NCBI RefSeq assembly: GCF_900324465.2
Contig: NC_046615.1
Location: 22,082,331 to 22,146,330, forward strand
Direction of reading: 5' to 3'
Length of the DNA stretch: 64,000 nt
From: Anabas testudineus
Lineage: Eukaryota > Chordata > Actinopteri > Anabantiformes > Anabantidae
The notes under the pieces are model-generated. The model was not told the origin of the DNA and did no database searches. It saw only the letters and a list, made by a program, of their open reading frames with translations. The translations under genes and the position numbers were made by a program. Shown here one piece after another: positions 1 through 13,698 of the stretch (position 1 is its first letter; every line of letters starts with the position of its first letter).

Positions 1-2376
1 CTGGCAGCCTGCTAATAAGTCACAAAACACATTGCAGTTCTATGCTGTGACTAAAAACTTTACCTATTCAGATGTAAATTAGTGTTGGGAGATTGTAATG
101 ATGTGTTCGTTCACTTCAGCTGCATTAGGTTGGAGGCAGAACTCTGTTTTCTGTTGTGTATCACACAGAATGAGACGGTCCAGGTCCGACACCTGCTTCG
201 TTCGGTGGCTTCAACACAGACACAAAGCAAAAAGTACAGAGTGGAACTCACAATGATCTGTTTCCAGCACATCAAATCAGCGCTCATCACATCACAGGAA
301 CATCGTTAACACAGCTACAGGACAATGAGCTTCTCTAATCACATGTGCTCATTTACACAGACTTTGTACTAGAGAGCTACTAATCCAGTTAATGTCCAGG
401 TGTGTTCAGTGTTGCAGTGCATGTGTGAAAACCTGAACAGACCAAAACCATACCAGCGTCGCTAGATACAGCTGATGGCAACGGATTTTATTTTGTTCTA
501 CAGGTGCAGAAACCCTTTGATAAAATTCTAAAACTTAATTCACTCTGATGACCCCTCCGACTTGTTTACAGGGTTATTTGAAGTCCCCGGATCAGAGCAC
601 AGAAATGTTGTTGTAGGGAAGAAGCGATACGGCCACTCATGTTAATGGCACTGCTCCAACATGGCAGCACATCCCACATAACTGCTGAGGACCACTCTTA
701 AGAGTCCATTACACGGTCCAGCCAGGCATTACAACAATGTTTGAAGAAGGGGTTGAGCAGGTAGCTGGGTGACATTTCCAGGGTAACTGTGTGTTCTGTC
801 CATCATTCCTGAGTCATACGGTACGGTTGGGTTGGGTTGACAACAAATCCTTGATTGTACAACAAGAAATCAGTCACACTGCTGTAAAGACTTTTAAACA
901 GGGACCAACCATATTTACCATATTTATACACACACGATTAAAATGTACTTTTTGGGTGTTTAACCCCGTCCAGACCATCAGAGCTGGTCCTTCAGACGGC
1001 CCTCGAGACTCTTCCCCCACTTTGGGCCAACAACAGAAAGTCTGACAGGGGTGAGGAAAGAGCAAAGTGCTTTATTTAACCACAGCAGGCATGATGGTGG
1101 CCGTGCTGGAGGTGGGGGTGGGGTGCGGGGGAGGTCATAGAGACGGAAGCCCCCTTTCGTTGGCTGGAGCCCGGAGGAGGAAGAGTGTGCTGGCAGAGCG
1201 ACGTGTGAGCTGAGGAGGAGGCTGCCTGGCTCTCATGTCTCTGGAGCACCTGTTCACCTCAACGCTAAATGTAAAGTAGCCCGGAGGCAGTTCTGAGCGC
1301 GCTCAGAAAGGGCGGCTGGCTGATACGGTACTCCCAGCTATGCCAGCTGAGTCACTGAAATTAAGACCAATTTAGAAAGGTGTCTGGTGAACGGGGCCCG
1401 TGCCCCCTCCTCCACCCTCCATCCACCCCCGCAGCTCTTCTCTCACCTCTTTCTCTCCACCACCTCCTCAGCTCACTGCTCAAACACACCCCCACCTCAA
1501 CACCCACACCACCGTCCACCCACTTCACGGACCGTGGCTGCTCGCTATTCCAACAACTCCACACGTACACAACGAGCCCACCTCCCTGATCTCTGCTCCA
1601 CACGAGTGGCTTTTAGGTTTTTACTGGACGTGGTACCAACGTTACTCAACAACACAGAACAAGATTGAAAACTCTCCGATCTGTGTTAGTTGCTGGGTTG
1701 ACAACAGTTTGACAGTTGCACCATGGATCAGTGTGCACACAGGGGTGGCAGGCCGCTGTCATTTACCTGCAACCTGCAAAGTGCACGCGTGACAAATCAG
1801 TAGTACTTAGAGTACTACTACCTGAGTCAGACCCTCAGTCTAGCAGCCAGGACTCAGTGTTTACAGTCTGTAGCAGCCTGTGAGGACTCGTGTAGACCAC
1901 CTCAGAGAATTCACTGATTTCAAACCACACACCGACTCATCATCTGCACAGTATCTTTGAAAGCAGGTCTCCACCGAGCTAAATCCCACTGAACCTCCTG
2001 CAGCCAGGCTGCCTGCTCCGAGTCTCTGCGTATTAACCCAGTTACTGTCTCATGTCCATGAGCCTCAACCTGTGAAGCCAGAGACGAGCGAGGCGCAGGA
2101 TAATGTTTCAGCTGCAGGATCAGTGTTCGGAGAGCGAACAAAGGAATCACGGACATGTTGACACCTTGGAAACACGCTTCTGTTTAAGAATCATTCTGGA
2201 TTATTTACCCCCCCCCCCCCCTACCAACACGAACCCCCGTCTTTTTCTCCAGACACCGCCGCTGTTGCTTCTCGAGCCTGTGCGGAACAGATGCGCAGCG
2301 CATTTTGCGTCTTTTCACCGCGGTGCCGATAAAACGCACCGTGTGACTTTGCCGTTCCCCGAACCCGGTGTCTTAC
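1..2376. other. No gene recognised (non-coding, partly C/T-rich)
   Basis: I see no convincing exon here. Around 1400-1600 the plus strand is C/T-rich with many CCACC and CTCC runs, which opens overlapping frames on both strands; these look compositional, not coding. A 12-base C run lies at about 2210-2221. The stretch could be intron or flank of the minus-strand gene whose first exon lies at 2377-2457. Confidence 0.5.
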
Positions 2377-2760
2377 CGTGTCCACACTGCCCAGCACGGC
2401 GGTCGCCACTGTTTGTACCGGAGGAGGCTGCTCTCCGCTGGCTCCCTCCGACGCCATCTTCGTACTGTAGCGGTCTGGTGGAGTGAGGGCGCATCCGGCA
2501 CTTATTAACTATTGCGCTGCTGAACACAAATCACGCCACGGACGGCCATCGACAAGAAAGAGAGACGGGGTGAGACAAATGGAAGGAGCTGCACGGAGGG
2601 GAGAGGACGACGGGTCTCTCCACCACGAAAAGCTCCAAGCCGAGTGTGTGTAGCTGCGGCGGGGGCAGCGGGCAGTGTTGTAGGCGTGGACCGAGCGATG
2701 CGCAGATCCAGATGCGAAGCGCCGGTGCACTCCCAACTGGGAAGGAGGTGCGTCCTGACG
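2230..2760. promoter_or_regulatory. GC/CpG-rich island, candidate promoter
   Basis: The block is clearly richer in CG dinucleotides than its surroundings, which are AT-rich beyond 2860. It contains the candidate first exon at 2377-2457. No TATA box is obvious, which fits a CpG-island promoter. Antisense frames of 70-113 codons over it look like GC-driven chance frames. Confidence 0.4.
2377..2457 (-). CDS. Probable first coding exon of an unidentified minus-strand gene
   Basis: A 27-codon reading frame begins MASEGASGEQPPPVQ in a good Kozak context (AAGATGGCG) and ends ...GSVDT at a consensus donor (ACG|GTAAGA, phase 0). It lies in a GC- and CpG-rich block of about 2230-2760, as expected for a housekeeping promoter and first exon. 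The alanine-, proline- and valine-rich N-terminus is typical of nuclear or regulatory proteins but does not identify the family. I could not recognise further exons to the left, so the rest of the gene is probably beyond the window edge or in short exons I cannot see. Confidence 0.45.
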
Positions 2761-5700
2761 GCCTGAGTGACAGCAGCATTTGTTGGCCTTTGTATCTGTG
2801 AAATTAGTCGGTGAGCGGTTTCCAAGCTGCGGTTTGTGGACCTCAAAGAGCTGCAGCCATTTTCATACTAATAAAACATTTTTATTTCTGTTTTATGTGG
2901 TTTAGTTGTTTTTTTGTCTTTATTTGTAAAAGGTGTCACACAAACATTACAGGTTTTTACAAATGTCCTCATGTCACTGGTTTTCATGTGCAAATCCATG
3001 CAGGGTGAAGGGTTATAGGCCAAAAAACAAATGTATCTATGAAAATTATTCCCCAGTTAAACTACTATATGTGGCACAAGAAACAGTGAATGTCAAAGTT
3101 TTATCAGCAGTTATTATAAATGATTTACTCTGCACATTGATGCATTTCAGTGAATTATATCTGCAAATAATAAATGATGCAATCAGCTTTTTCTGCAGTT
3201 TTGTGTATAAAGTATTATAAATATTTAAATACTCTTAACTTCCCAGTGTCGGTGGGTGTCAGTCAGAGTGGGCGTGTTTGCACTTAAACAAAGACTGAAT
3301 TGATCAAATGTGTTGTAATAGAAGTCTGTGTTACAGGATTATCTCTCATTTCTAAACATACAAAAGAAAGAAATAGCTATAAGCACTTGAACTGTAGCGC
3401 TGAATGTGAGTTGTTGTTGTTTGTTTGCAATGGTTGCACTTCAGTTTTGATGGCATCCCACTCTCATACCCGTATTGTGTGTGAATGCACTTAAAAATGT
3501 CATGTATTTTAGAGCCTTTCACAGTAAAATGTCCTTGTTTTCTTATCCTGCTGCAGCCATAAGGCTGGGAATTCATCTTTACAAACAATGTGTGCCTCTA
3601 ACCATCATCAATACTCTCTGACATTACAGAGCATCTTATTTGAGGTCCAGTAAATTGAAACCAAAATACAAACAGTGTTAATCTTCACTAGGCGACGCTC
3701 AGAGGTCAAATCTGCCAGCTCTGAGTCTGTTCATCCCAGAGAAGCAGGGAGAGGATAGGGGTCCTCCCAGCTCCCAGATGTGGCATTTAGGATTAGCCGA
3801 CGCTGATCCAGCCTGGTCATCCAGAATGAGGCTATTAAGTCTCTATTTAGGTCAAATGTTGCACGATTGACTTTCACTGGATGCTGAAGGGACTTGATAT
3901 GTGATTCTTTCCCTTTTGTTTTTTGTTGCCATCATTACACACATGCTCTCTTTGCATTAATGAAACTTGTTCCCAAACCCTTACACACATTTGGAAATCC
4001 AGAGTAAAAAGCTGTTTCCTTTAGTTCCTGATCATTTCACAAGGTTTTTCCTCATCAACAGTTGAATTGTATCAGCAATAAAAAAAACTTGAATACACAG
4101 ATGTGTTAAAAATATTTCAGCTTTGAGTGTTAACACTTCTCTAATAACTTTGTGACACTGGAATCTTAACAGCTCACATCAAGGCACTAAAAATGTGATT
4201 TCTTTCACCTTGGAATAAATTTAAAAGCCTTTTATTGGTGTTACGTGTGTTCTCTTGACACACACTCCAAACCCTCAGAGGGCTGTCACTCCATTTTTGG
4301 TTATCCACATGGGGATTTCAGATGTGAATTCCTGTCTTTTCTCCAGAGATCTTACTGTTTTGTCATGTGTCAAATCCCAAACTTGTTCCTCCTAAACCTG
4401 AGGCAGCTCAGTGGAGATGGAGCTGCCATGTGGAGATAATTCCTCTAAAGGAAGCTCATCATTATGATTATGTGGGACTCGCTCCCACAGATGAAGTTGG
4501 CTGTGACTTAGCAAGTAAAAGTTTCTCTGTGAGGTCTTCTCATTGAGTTCCTGGAAGCATTGGGACTCTGGTGAACACTTTCTTCTCAGAAAGAGGTGAA
4601 GCAGGGATCGAGGGATGATAATGAAGCAGCAGCAGAGGAAGCTTAGAGCTGATACTGACAACAAAACATCTTGTGGTTGCTTTACATTGTAGTTTCTTCT
4701 ACTGCTGCAGCTTCTCTGCACATTTCTCACGGTGAGAACAGCTCAAGTTTCTCCTTGTGAGTAGTTTCTCACCTGACCTGTCTGGACAGTTGAACAGGTG
4801 TTGTGAGGATCCAACAAAACTCCCTCCCAACAAGAAAGAAGTCCAGTTAACCATGACTCAACTTCCAGATGGATATTACACATGTGTTTTGAAGAACAGT
4901 GTCTGGAATAGAGACTGCTGGTGCATCAGATTTGGAAAATCTGTGGATGCTGGTTGAGTTTCGGTTTAAGCAGCTTAAACTTAGATTTGGAGAAAAATTC
5001 CAGTTTAGGTTTTATTATTTTATTTACTTACAGGCTAGAACCGAGTGGATCCTCCCATTAGACGAGAACCTGCAGGAACCGTCTGTAGGAACAAATTGAT
5101 AGTACAGCACAGCTGGTGAATATGCCAACGTGTTGTAGCAGCCTCCCACTGTTATTATAAACCGCTATGAGTGTCTGCATGCTGCTTTTTCTGCAGCAGC
5201 ACCCCGGGTGGCCAGTATAGAGGGGGTATAGCTTCAAAAAATATAGGTCATCACAGTGCACATGGTGCACATGCAAAATGTATGAGCCAACATGTTTGCT
5301 TGGGCACATGCAGTAACTCGTCTGTAAATGGCCTCATCATGTGAAAGATCTTTACACTTCACAGTTGTAGTTTACGTTGTTGCTGGGCACATTCTGAACT
5401 ATACCACTATGTCTGTGCACTGTGGAAATCGACATGCACCAAGCTCCAAAGCACAAGAAGGCTCAATGTTTATTGTTTGTCATGCTTCATAAATATTGCA
5501 GAGTAAGTAGTGTGAAGGTCTTTTCTGTGTTAATGTCCTTATTATCATTAGTTAAAATGACAAGTTTCAGCTGTATTCATGATGCAATCTGGAGATAAAC
5601 ATGTTTTATTTTTAAAGTCACTAATTACTTAGAAAGTTGTGAAGAACACAGTAAACATACACACGTCGCTGTGCTTTCTCCAGCGAACTGATCCTCATCT

Positions 5701-5940
5701 GAGCCACTCTCTGGCTGGGATGTCACCTGATTGCTTTTCTCTACCTGCTTGATCCTGTTTTCGCTGCCAGTGGGATGGAGCCAACTGTGACAATCATGAC
5801 AAGTTGCTCATAAACACAGATAGAGAAAAAGGTCTCGCTCATACGGGAACATTTCTAATCTACCTCACTTACAGAACTAAAGGAAGGAACTGCAGCATTC
5901 AGGTGGAAACCCACTCAACAAATAAAAGAGAGGGGTACCA
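2761..5940. other. No feature recognised
   Basis: AT-rich sequence with only short chance frames. I see no exon with both splice signals and no repeat that I can name. The frame at 4392-4730 on the minus strand (112 codons) has no recognisable domain. Confidence 0.4.
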
Positions 5941-5949
5941 CTGCAAAGA

Positions 5950-6135
5950 GTAAATATCTGGTGTAAATATCTACTTATACTCAATAAGTATTAAATAAAT
6001 TCGAGAGGTTTTTGTCAGTCGACGTAGCTCTAGTCAAAACCTGCAAACTAAACCTGCTAACACCTGACTCCAATTAGCTTTTTTGAGGTCACTATTCCAA
6101 GGGTTCACATACTTTTTCTACTCGCACTGTTAGGT
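5950..6135. repeat. Possible Tc1-like or MITE terminal remnant
   Basis: The string reading 'ccaagggttcacatacttt' near 6098 resembles terminal sequence of Tc1/mariner-derived elements common in fish. No transposase or matching second end is visible, so this is a weak call. Confidence 0.3.
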
Positions 6136-6196
6136 TTTTATGGTTGTTCTCCATAAAGGGATGAAGGATCAGAAAAAAAAAAAAATTGTGTTATGT

Positions 6197-6610
6197 TGAA
6201 GAGAATGAAGAGTGGAGGCAGGTTGTCCTGATGACGTACCTTTGGAAGTATTGTGTCTGGAGGCGGCAGTAGAGAGAGATGGACAAAGATCTAGTCATAG
6301 ATCTAGAGGATGTGTTGCACGATAAAAGACGATCAGCGAGAATGAAAGGAAAGATGTTCAAGACTGTGGTGAGACCAGCGATGCTGTACGACTTAGAGAA
6401 AGACTGAAGAAAAGACAGGAGCAGAGCTGAAGATGTTGAGGTTCTAGTAGGGACGAGCATGGAGACGATCAGAGGGACAGACCATGTGAGATGTTTAAGA
6501 GATAAAGTCAGAATGAGGTGGTTTGGACATGTTCAGAGGAGATATTGTCAACATATCGGTAAACAGAGGCTGAGGTTGGTAGAGACACTGTAATATGTTG
6601 TACAGATAGA
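6197..6610 (+). mobile_element. RTE-like LINE fragment (C-terminal part of ORF2)
   Basis: Plus-strand frames read KMFKTVVRPAMLYDLE and then VRMRWFGHVQRRY, the characteristic C-terminal end of fish RTE/BovB-like reverse transcriptase ORFs (R-P-A-M/L-LY-G-x-E followed by RWFGHVxRR). The copy is short, 5'-truncated and interrupted. A related fragment with the same RWFGHVQRR motif occurs at 49600-49870. A poly(A) run precedes it at about 6174-6186. Confidence 0.6.
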
Positions 6611-9600
6611 TCTACTACCTCTAGCAGTGGTTATCTAACTGTACAGTGTCAGATGTCCCAACATCCTCGTGGTTTATGAGTCTGTAGATGACCCATAAAC
6701 TGCAATGACCATCAGAAGAGGACTGGGAGAAGACCCTGCAACCGGAGACAACGTCTCAGACACTGATGGATGAGGCCGGAGGCAGGGAGCAGCAGCACGA
6801 TCCTGCTGCCAGAACCCCCCGCCTCATTCGTGTGGGAACACTTGGCTCATATTAACTCACTCATTGTTGGGACACACAGCAGGCACAATGACCCTCTTTA
6901 TGTCAGTGAGGGCATGGTGGACCGAGAGGGCAGCCGGGCGGCCAGTCGGCCATCACTGGATCCTGTGTGCTGCGGCTCTGAAGCTGGCTCGGACAGCAGG
7001 CAGACAGGAAAGAAAGCAGAAAGCGTGAAACAGCAAGTCCCGGATCCTCGAATCTGGCTACAGCTTCAAATGAGGGGACGTGGAAGGCCTAGAATAGATA
7101 GGGAATGTACTGACAGAGAGAGAGAGAGAGGAAATGGAGGGAAAGAACAGAAGGGAAGTCAGGCTCTGGGTCATATCTCTGTCTTATTGTCCCTGCAGGG
7201 CTGCCCGTAGCTGAACCAGAGCTCTGTTCAGTCACCATCCCTGCTGATCTGAAGTCAGCTACTCTGCCTTTTTCCCCTGTGAGCTCTACTCTCTCTCAAT
7301 GTCAGTGTCTGTCATCCCCTCACACTGTTTCTCTGTCTAACCTCAACCCTGTGACCGTGGAGAGCAGAGAGCAGGTGCTTCAACTAAATAGTGAAAGGCT
7401 GCAGTCACTGTTTTCTCCACAACTTCACTGAAGAAAAGCAGCGAGAGAGGAAAACGCTGTCTGATGATCTGAGGGGTTCGTGTGAAAGCAGAAACGAGAT
7501 CCTTCAAGTCCTGCTTCACTTGAATGTTGAGCTTCATTGTGCAGGAAAAACCTCGACACTGGGAGGCTGTTTCCACACCCGTCTCTTTAGAGGGGAGAGT
7601 TTCTCCACACACACCTTCTGCATTTAAGACATGTATGCACAAGCATGATTATGTGACATCACAACTACTCTGAAAGCCAATCACAGTTCAGTATTGAACC
7701 TACACACACGATTGTGGAAACCTAAAACCTCTAGCGCACAGAGAGACGTCGTATGTTAAAAGGGTGGATGTAAATCTTAGTGAGGTAGACTGTACTGTAA
7801 TCAGTAGGTGGTAAATATAAGTCTAATGTTGTCTCTTTTTGTTTTAGCTCTGTCGTCCGCTTCTCCCAACTCATCAAAGAAATATCTGACTCTTAGCTAC
7901 AGGCACCATCTAATCTGGTCCTGATTAAACTACACCCTTCTTTGCAAATGTCCCACTTTTCACTTGCAGCCTACTTTCACTTTGTGCTCATGCTGCACCA
8001 CAACATTAAAACCACCAGGTGCTTTGTCTGAACAGTGCACAGTACAGTACAGTGCATGTCCTCTTTGTTCTGGAGGTATTTCAAGTATTAGTAGCACGTA
8101 CCCACCACATTGCACAGTGCACTGAGGAATCTGTCTCAGCTGAGACTTCTGAGGTGTCTTTTGTTTTTTTAAGAATTGCACGGCGTCACACTGATGAAAC
8201 ACTTCTTCAAACACTCACCTTGACATTTTATAGATTTGAATAAAGGATAGTAAACGTTTGAAGAATATAAACATGCATAAGAGGAAATGAAAATGGATGG
8301 AAGTTAAGAGGATTGAGTTTGTTCAACGACAGGTGCACAAAACTCAACGTCTGCACTTTGCACTTTGGGCGGTGATACATGACAGGGTTGCCCTCTCGGC
8401 CCTTTCTGGTTTGCTCTTCCATGTGGTCCAATCAGCATGCAGTCAGGGTCACAACCCTGATACTTGGCACCCGGAGTCAGGGAGAGTGACGCTCTTGTTC
8501 AGAACCTGTACTGACTCCAGATGCCAAGATGAGTCATCCAGAAACTTGCAGACTTGACGTGCGGCACAGAGCTGTCATCCCCTGCAGCACATTCTCCTTC
8601 TGTGTTCTGCCAAGTGTTTTAACATTAACGTTTTAGATGAGGTGCCAAAAAAACAGTTGTTTTCAAGGTGGAACATTTTGTAACAGCCATTATAGTACTG
8701 GTACAAAAACATTGCTACTACGACTACGACTGCTGGTATCTTTGAATTTATTACCACAACTACTGTATAACAGCTACTTATTATCCTGCAATGTACATTT
8801 TTATTGTTAGTGTGTCACTCCACCTTCTTATTAGCAGGTCTACACTGCTTTTAGCACAATGAATACATCAAGATCTGTTTGTACTACTTTTCTAAATGCC
8901 ATTGTTAGTTTATCTAGCTTGTACTGTGCCAGTTTGTGCCAGATTCTCCTCTGGCAGCTCCTTAAATGATGACAATATACTGTTGTACATTGATACTAAA
9001 TGTGTGACTAACTACTTCGGGTTCTTCTGCAGTCTAAAGAGCTGATGTAACATTATACCTCAGGGAAGCATCAAATCTGTCAGGGTGGCAGACTGCTGTT
9101 GCCTTGAGACTGTCTGCCAGTCACTGCACCAATCAGTGAAAAATGCTGGGAATCAGGTTCAGGATGCTGCTGACTTCTAAAGACCAGCAGACAAATGGTG
9201 ACACGAAATTTACTTGAACAATCCATGTAAACACCTCTAAATTGGAATTTTACGCTTTTTCTTGACCATTTTCTAAGAAAACAATCACAAAACTACACAA
9301 CAATACTGTGTTAGCAGTGTGAGCAATGCATCAGCAGGACTCTCAGTGCTGTGAGTGCACGGTGCCGTCTAGTGGACAACAAGGGAAACAGGTTTGAGAG
9401 AGCAGCACTTCACTGCTGTGCGTTGCAGATTTAAATTATGATCGAAATTAAATCACAATACAATTTAAATTTATAATGATGATTTATATCGGACTAAAGA
9501 TGTCATGACCCTGTATAAAATTACAAATGTATGTTCAAGTGCCACAGTGCTGAGAAAGATTAACCTCATTTAGCTCTGAGACATATTGGATTATAACAGA

Positions 9601-10820
9601 CTTCATCTATTAGTAGAAAACACAAATTACACCAGAAAATATCAGAGAAATGATCAACAATGAGTGTTTTACTTAAATCTTATGTAAATTAGGTCTTAAT
9701 TATTCTTAATTGTGTGAAGCTATAATGAGGCTCTAAATAAATGTGTGAACACGTTCACTTAATGTGCTTGATTAGATCCAGTTTACTCCAGTTTCTGTGA
9801 TGTTAAAACACTGATCAGTATCAACAGAACATGTGAGATGTGACAAGATGTCAATAACTGAATGGTAGATGTTTTTTAAACATTTAAATTGTCGTGTGAC
9901 AGCGTGTTAAAGGCAACTGCATGTATACAGCACGTTTTGACATTTCATTTACACAGGACACAAATTGTTAACTCAAGCAAAAACTGATATGCAACAAGGA
10001 AATAAATCAAAACAGCTTATGTTAAAAAAACCTTAAAATCTCCCCATAGCCTTATCATAATAATAATAAATAATAATATTATTATAATTACAAATGTAGA
10101 AATAATCTTAGGGTGAAAGGACATATAAATAAAAAAAACATGAAAAAGTCCTACATAACACTAAATACATCAGATTATGTTTATATAAAATGTGATGTTT
10201 TGTACACCACAGGGAATTTCAGGGGTCACTAAACACATCTAACCTGATTCAATAAATAGAAATTAAGTAAAATCCTACAGCTTAGTGCAGCTTGCTTTGT
10301 TTGGTGCCCATGTCATTTAACGTCCCCGGTTCAAGTTTGACTGAAACCAGCGTCCCAGTATCAAGTTACCAGGAAACCTAAAGTACAGTACTGTGACGTG
10401 GCAGCATTCACAGTAGTATTAGTGGTGTTAAGTAAATAATTCTTGACCTTTTCCTTCTACACTCTGGACAAAGGCCCCTTTATTCCTTCATTAAACTGAG
10501 GATCATTAACATCAAACACACAGAACGGACACGTTCAGGCTGGAGAGACTGATTTGGCTGAACGTTACACCTCTGACTTCTCCATAGTCACTCAGCATCA
10601 GTAAGTGATTCCTATACATTTTGAAGAACGGGAACACTATCAGAGACTTAAATGCCTCCTGTGTTTTCATGCATTAGCACGGCCACCTGTTTGCTCAGGG
10701 CAGGGCTCAGTGACAGCCAGAAAAATGTGAACAATTAACCTGACATACAAAGTAAATATGTTTTTTTTTTCAGGATTAGAGGTAATCTCCTAAACACAGT
10801 CTGCTAGAACTGGACCTTTG
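6611..10820. other. No gene recognised
   Basis: No supported exon. The 146-codon plus-strand frame at 6770-7210 has no recognisable domain and no consensus splice context. AT-rich from about 8600 on, with an ATT/AAT-rich patch at about 10055-10090. Confidence 0.4.
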
Positions 10821-10829
10821 TGTCTCTGC

Positions 10830-10836
10830 TATAAAA
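10830..10836 (+). promoter_or_regulatory. TATA box of astacin gene A
   Basis: TATAAAA is followed about 25 bases later by a short non-coding leader ending in AG|GTGAGT at 10898/10899. The intron ends in TTCAG at 10970, four bases before the start codon. The same plan (TATA, leader exon, small intron, ATG) recurs in the F, G, I and J copies, which supports it as a real core promoter. Confidence 0.65.
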
Positions 10837-10974
10837 GAACATGGCCAGAGGCTTCACAGAGAGTCGCAGCTCCTACTTTACCTGCCTGAAGTAAAGAGGT
10901 GAGTGAGTATTTCTGATGCTCCTAAAGCTGCAGTAATGCCGCTGTGCGGTGCAGCCTGACTCGTGTTCAGTAAC

Positions 10975-13698
10975 ATGGCAGCGATGAAGTGCATCCTGGG
11001 TCTCCTGGTTCTGCTCACAGTCTCAGCCTGGACCGAGGCAACGGTGAGTCCCACAGCTGAGGTCTTCAGTCAGGTCTTCGATTCCCTACAGCAACATATT
11101 CAACTGGATTTAACACTAAGAGCTTTCAATTGTATCACATGATGCAAAGAAGATCTTTGACTTTTATCAGCTACTAATAAAATTTCCTTTCCATGTTTTT
11201 CACCTTTTGAAAATTTGTTTGCAGTTTGTTTCTAATCTGAAGATTAGATTTATTGGCATGTAGCTCCCAACATTTGCCTTTTTATTGCTACGAACCACAG
11301 GGTAATTTAATGAATAAAAGAAATTCTTCAGTTGGTAAATTCTGTTTTTTTATGTGATTATTTTTTTAATGTGTACATAAATCAAACTGAACCTGATTCA
11401 TGAGACACTTGTACGTAGACGTTAGTCACAGCATCAAATTCAACAGTGTTTAAAATACTTTTTAATATGTGATTTATCAGTAACACAGTCAGATCGATGC
11501 CCAGAGAATTCAGTTTATTAGCGTTTTTTTGTTTCTGTACTGAAGTTGCCTTTAAACTACTTCAACTTGAGAACGTGAGAGTGGTACTTCTCTTTCTAGT
11601 GGAGTTTTTTCTTTAAACTTGAGTAATGAGTGTCTGTACTGCGACATGCGAAGATCTTTTTAGGTGCATTTTTAACCAACATGCTTTGAATCATGTTTCA
11701 TTATTTTGTCATATTCACTAGAAGCTGCTGTAGTGTTGCATAAATTAATAATATCCTCGTCTTTTCTATTATTTGACTAATCATTTGAGAATCAGTCCTT
11801 TTCCTTGGTTGGTAAATTACATTTTACTGCTGAACAGCTTCTCTTCATTTCGTTTACATTTTTCTGTTTAATCTTTATTTTACCTTTCATTTTATTTTAC
11901 ACTTTTAAACATGTAATAATGTGTGTTTCTGTTTTTGTCTTTAATGTTTCTTACTTTTTGCTCCTGTTGTGTCTCGTCTTCATCTTGAACGTCTCGATTG
12001 ACTCGAGTTGTTGCCAGAACGTCAGAATAACCTGTAATAACACGTTGTAAATGTTGTGTCCCTCTTTTAAGCAGTTTGCGAGCACAGGAACGTCTGACAG
12101 CCTCAAAGATGACGACGACCTGACTGTGGCAGAGCAGCTGCAGAAAGCCAACAGAAACCTCAGTAAGGGACAGTGAACACATCGCACTCACTCTATGCAC
12201 TGAACACAGTTGAACTTCCTCCTCACCAACGACTCTTTTCCCAACACACTCTGCAGAGTGGAACCACAATGGCATCCAGATAAATGGTGACATTGCTGTG
12301 TCTTCTCGTCCCACTAAGAGGGAAGCTGACCCCTGTGTCTTGCATGGATGCACGTGGCTTAAAGACACAGATGGAAAGGTTTATGTTCCCTATGTCATTG
12401 CTAACCACTACTGTAAGCACCTCCACCTTCACTGTCTGGTCAGTTACTCCTGTCGGGTTGTGTCCACTATTACTGATCTGCTGCTGATAGCTGTTACAAC
12501 TGAACCAGATACACTCACATCTGCAGCCACAGAAACAATACAAATGTATAACTACATATCTAAGCCATGTAAAATAAATAGAACCTAGCAGACTCACCTA
12601 GCTCTCTGTACAGGACTAACATCTCTCAGTACCAGTAAAATATTAATTCAAACACTGCCCTGTCTTTGGTTTAATGTGAGAACTGTGTAGTTTTTCCCTT
12701 TTGTGTTTGCACTTTCAGTCTCTCAGGAGCTGGATCTCATTAAAAGAGCCATGGATTCTTTCTCCTCCTCCACCTGCATTCGCTTCATCCCCCGCACCAA
12801 CCAGACGGACTACCTCTACATCCAGTCTCTGGAAGGGTGTGTACTAACACACCCATCTATTCCTCTGCATGTGCGACAGCTGCTCAAGATTCATTATAGT
12901 AGGATGAGCCATTCTCAGTCTGACCTCCTGTGCTACCCAACATCTCTGCAGATGCTTCTCCTCTGTGGGTCGCCGGGGTAATGGCCAGATGGTGTCTCTG
13001 AGCCGTAGGGGCTGCATTTATTTAGGAACAGTCCAACATGAGCTGCTCCACGCGCTGGGCTTCAACCATGAGCATTGTCGCTCTGACAGGGACCAGCACA
13101 TCAAGGTTCTGCTGGAGAACGTCATCCCTGGTAGGCTGAAGCAGTGAAGAGGGAGACAAAACAAGTCCACTTATGATTTACCTATTTTCACACTGATGTT
13201 GCCTTTATTCAACCAAACAATTGTTTATTCCTCCACTGCAGGTCGAGAATACAACTTTAACAAGTTCAACACTCTTAACGAAGAGACTCCCTATGACTAC
13301 GACTCTGTTATGCACTATGGCAGGTCAGTACATCTATGAAATCTCCCAGCTCCATGTTAAATTCTGTCTTATCTGCAAGTAGGTTCTGATGCTCAGTGGT
13401 ATCCTTCCAAGGGTTACAGTTAAAGTTAAATCAAACATGTTAACAGGATTTTATGATACATGTGGCCGGCATATTTAAGTTGGGGATTATTTTCTGCAGC
13501 TATTACACTGTGAAAGTAAGAAAATAGAATTCAGAATCATCACAGTCTCTGCCTGTTCCCTGCAGACTGGCTTTCTCCAAGGACAACGTCAGCCCCACCA
13601 TGATGGCTACTCACAGCAGCAACGCTGTCTTTGGCACGGCCACACAGATGAGCCAGAACGACGTCGACCGCATCAACCTGCTGTACTGCTCAAAGTAG
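10975..13698 (+). CDS. Astacin-family metalloprotease (C6AST type), gene A, intact
   Basis: Predicted secreted zinc endopeptidase of 274 residues. Seven coding exons: 10975-11043, 12075-12162, 12257-12412, 12719-12836, 12952-13130, 13242-13323 and 13566-13698; all junctions are GT-AG and keep phase. Residues 1-22 form a signal peptide (KCILGLLVLLTVSAW). A short propeptide follows, then the six-cysteine hallmark DPCVLHGCTW, TCIRF, GCFSS, GCIY and the terminal YC. The zinc site HELLHALGFNHE starts at H173, with catalytic E174. The Met-turn is SVMHYG (M227, Y229). There is no CUB or EGF domain, as is usual for fish hatching-type astacins. Exon 4 has a Phe where relatives have Ser or Thr after the phase-1 junction. 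It could be a nephrosin-, patristacin- or LCE-like enzyme; the substrate cannot be told from sequence. Confidence 0.88.

Noticed and set aside
1361-1792. Overlapping frames of 69-130 codons on both strands
   Set aside because: C/T-rich low-complexity DNA opens frames in several phases; no domain, no splice context.
6770-7210. 146-codon plus-strand frame
   Set aside because: No recognisable domain and no promoter or splice support; next to a LINE fragment and GA-rich repeats.
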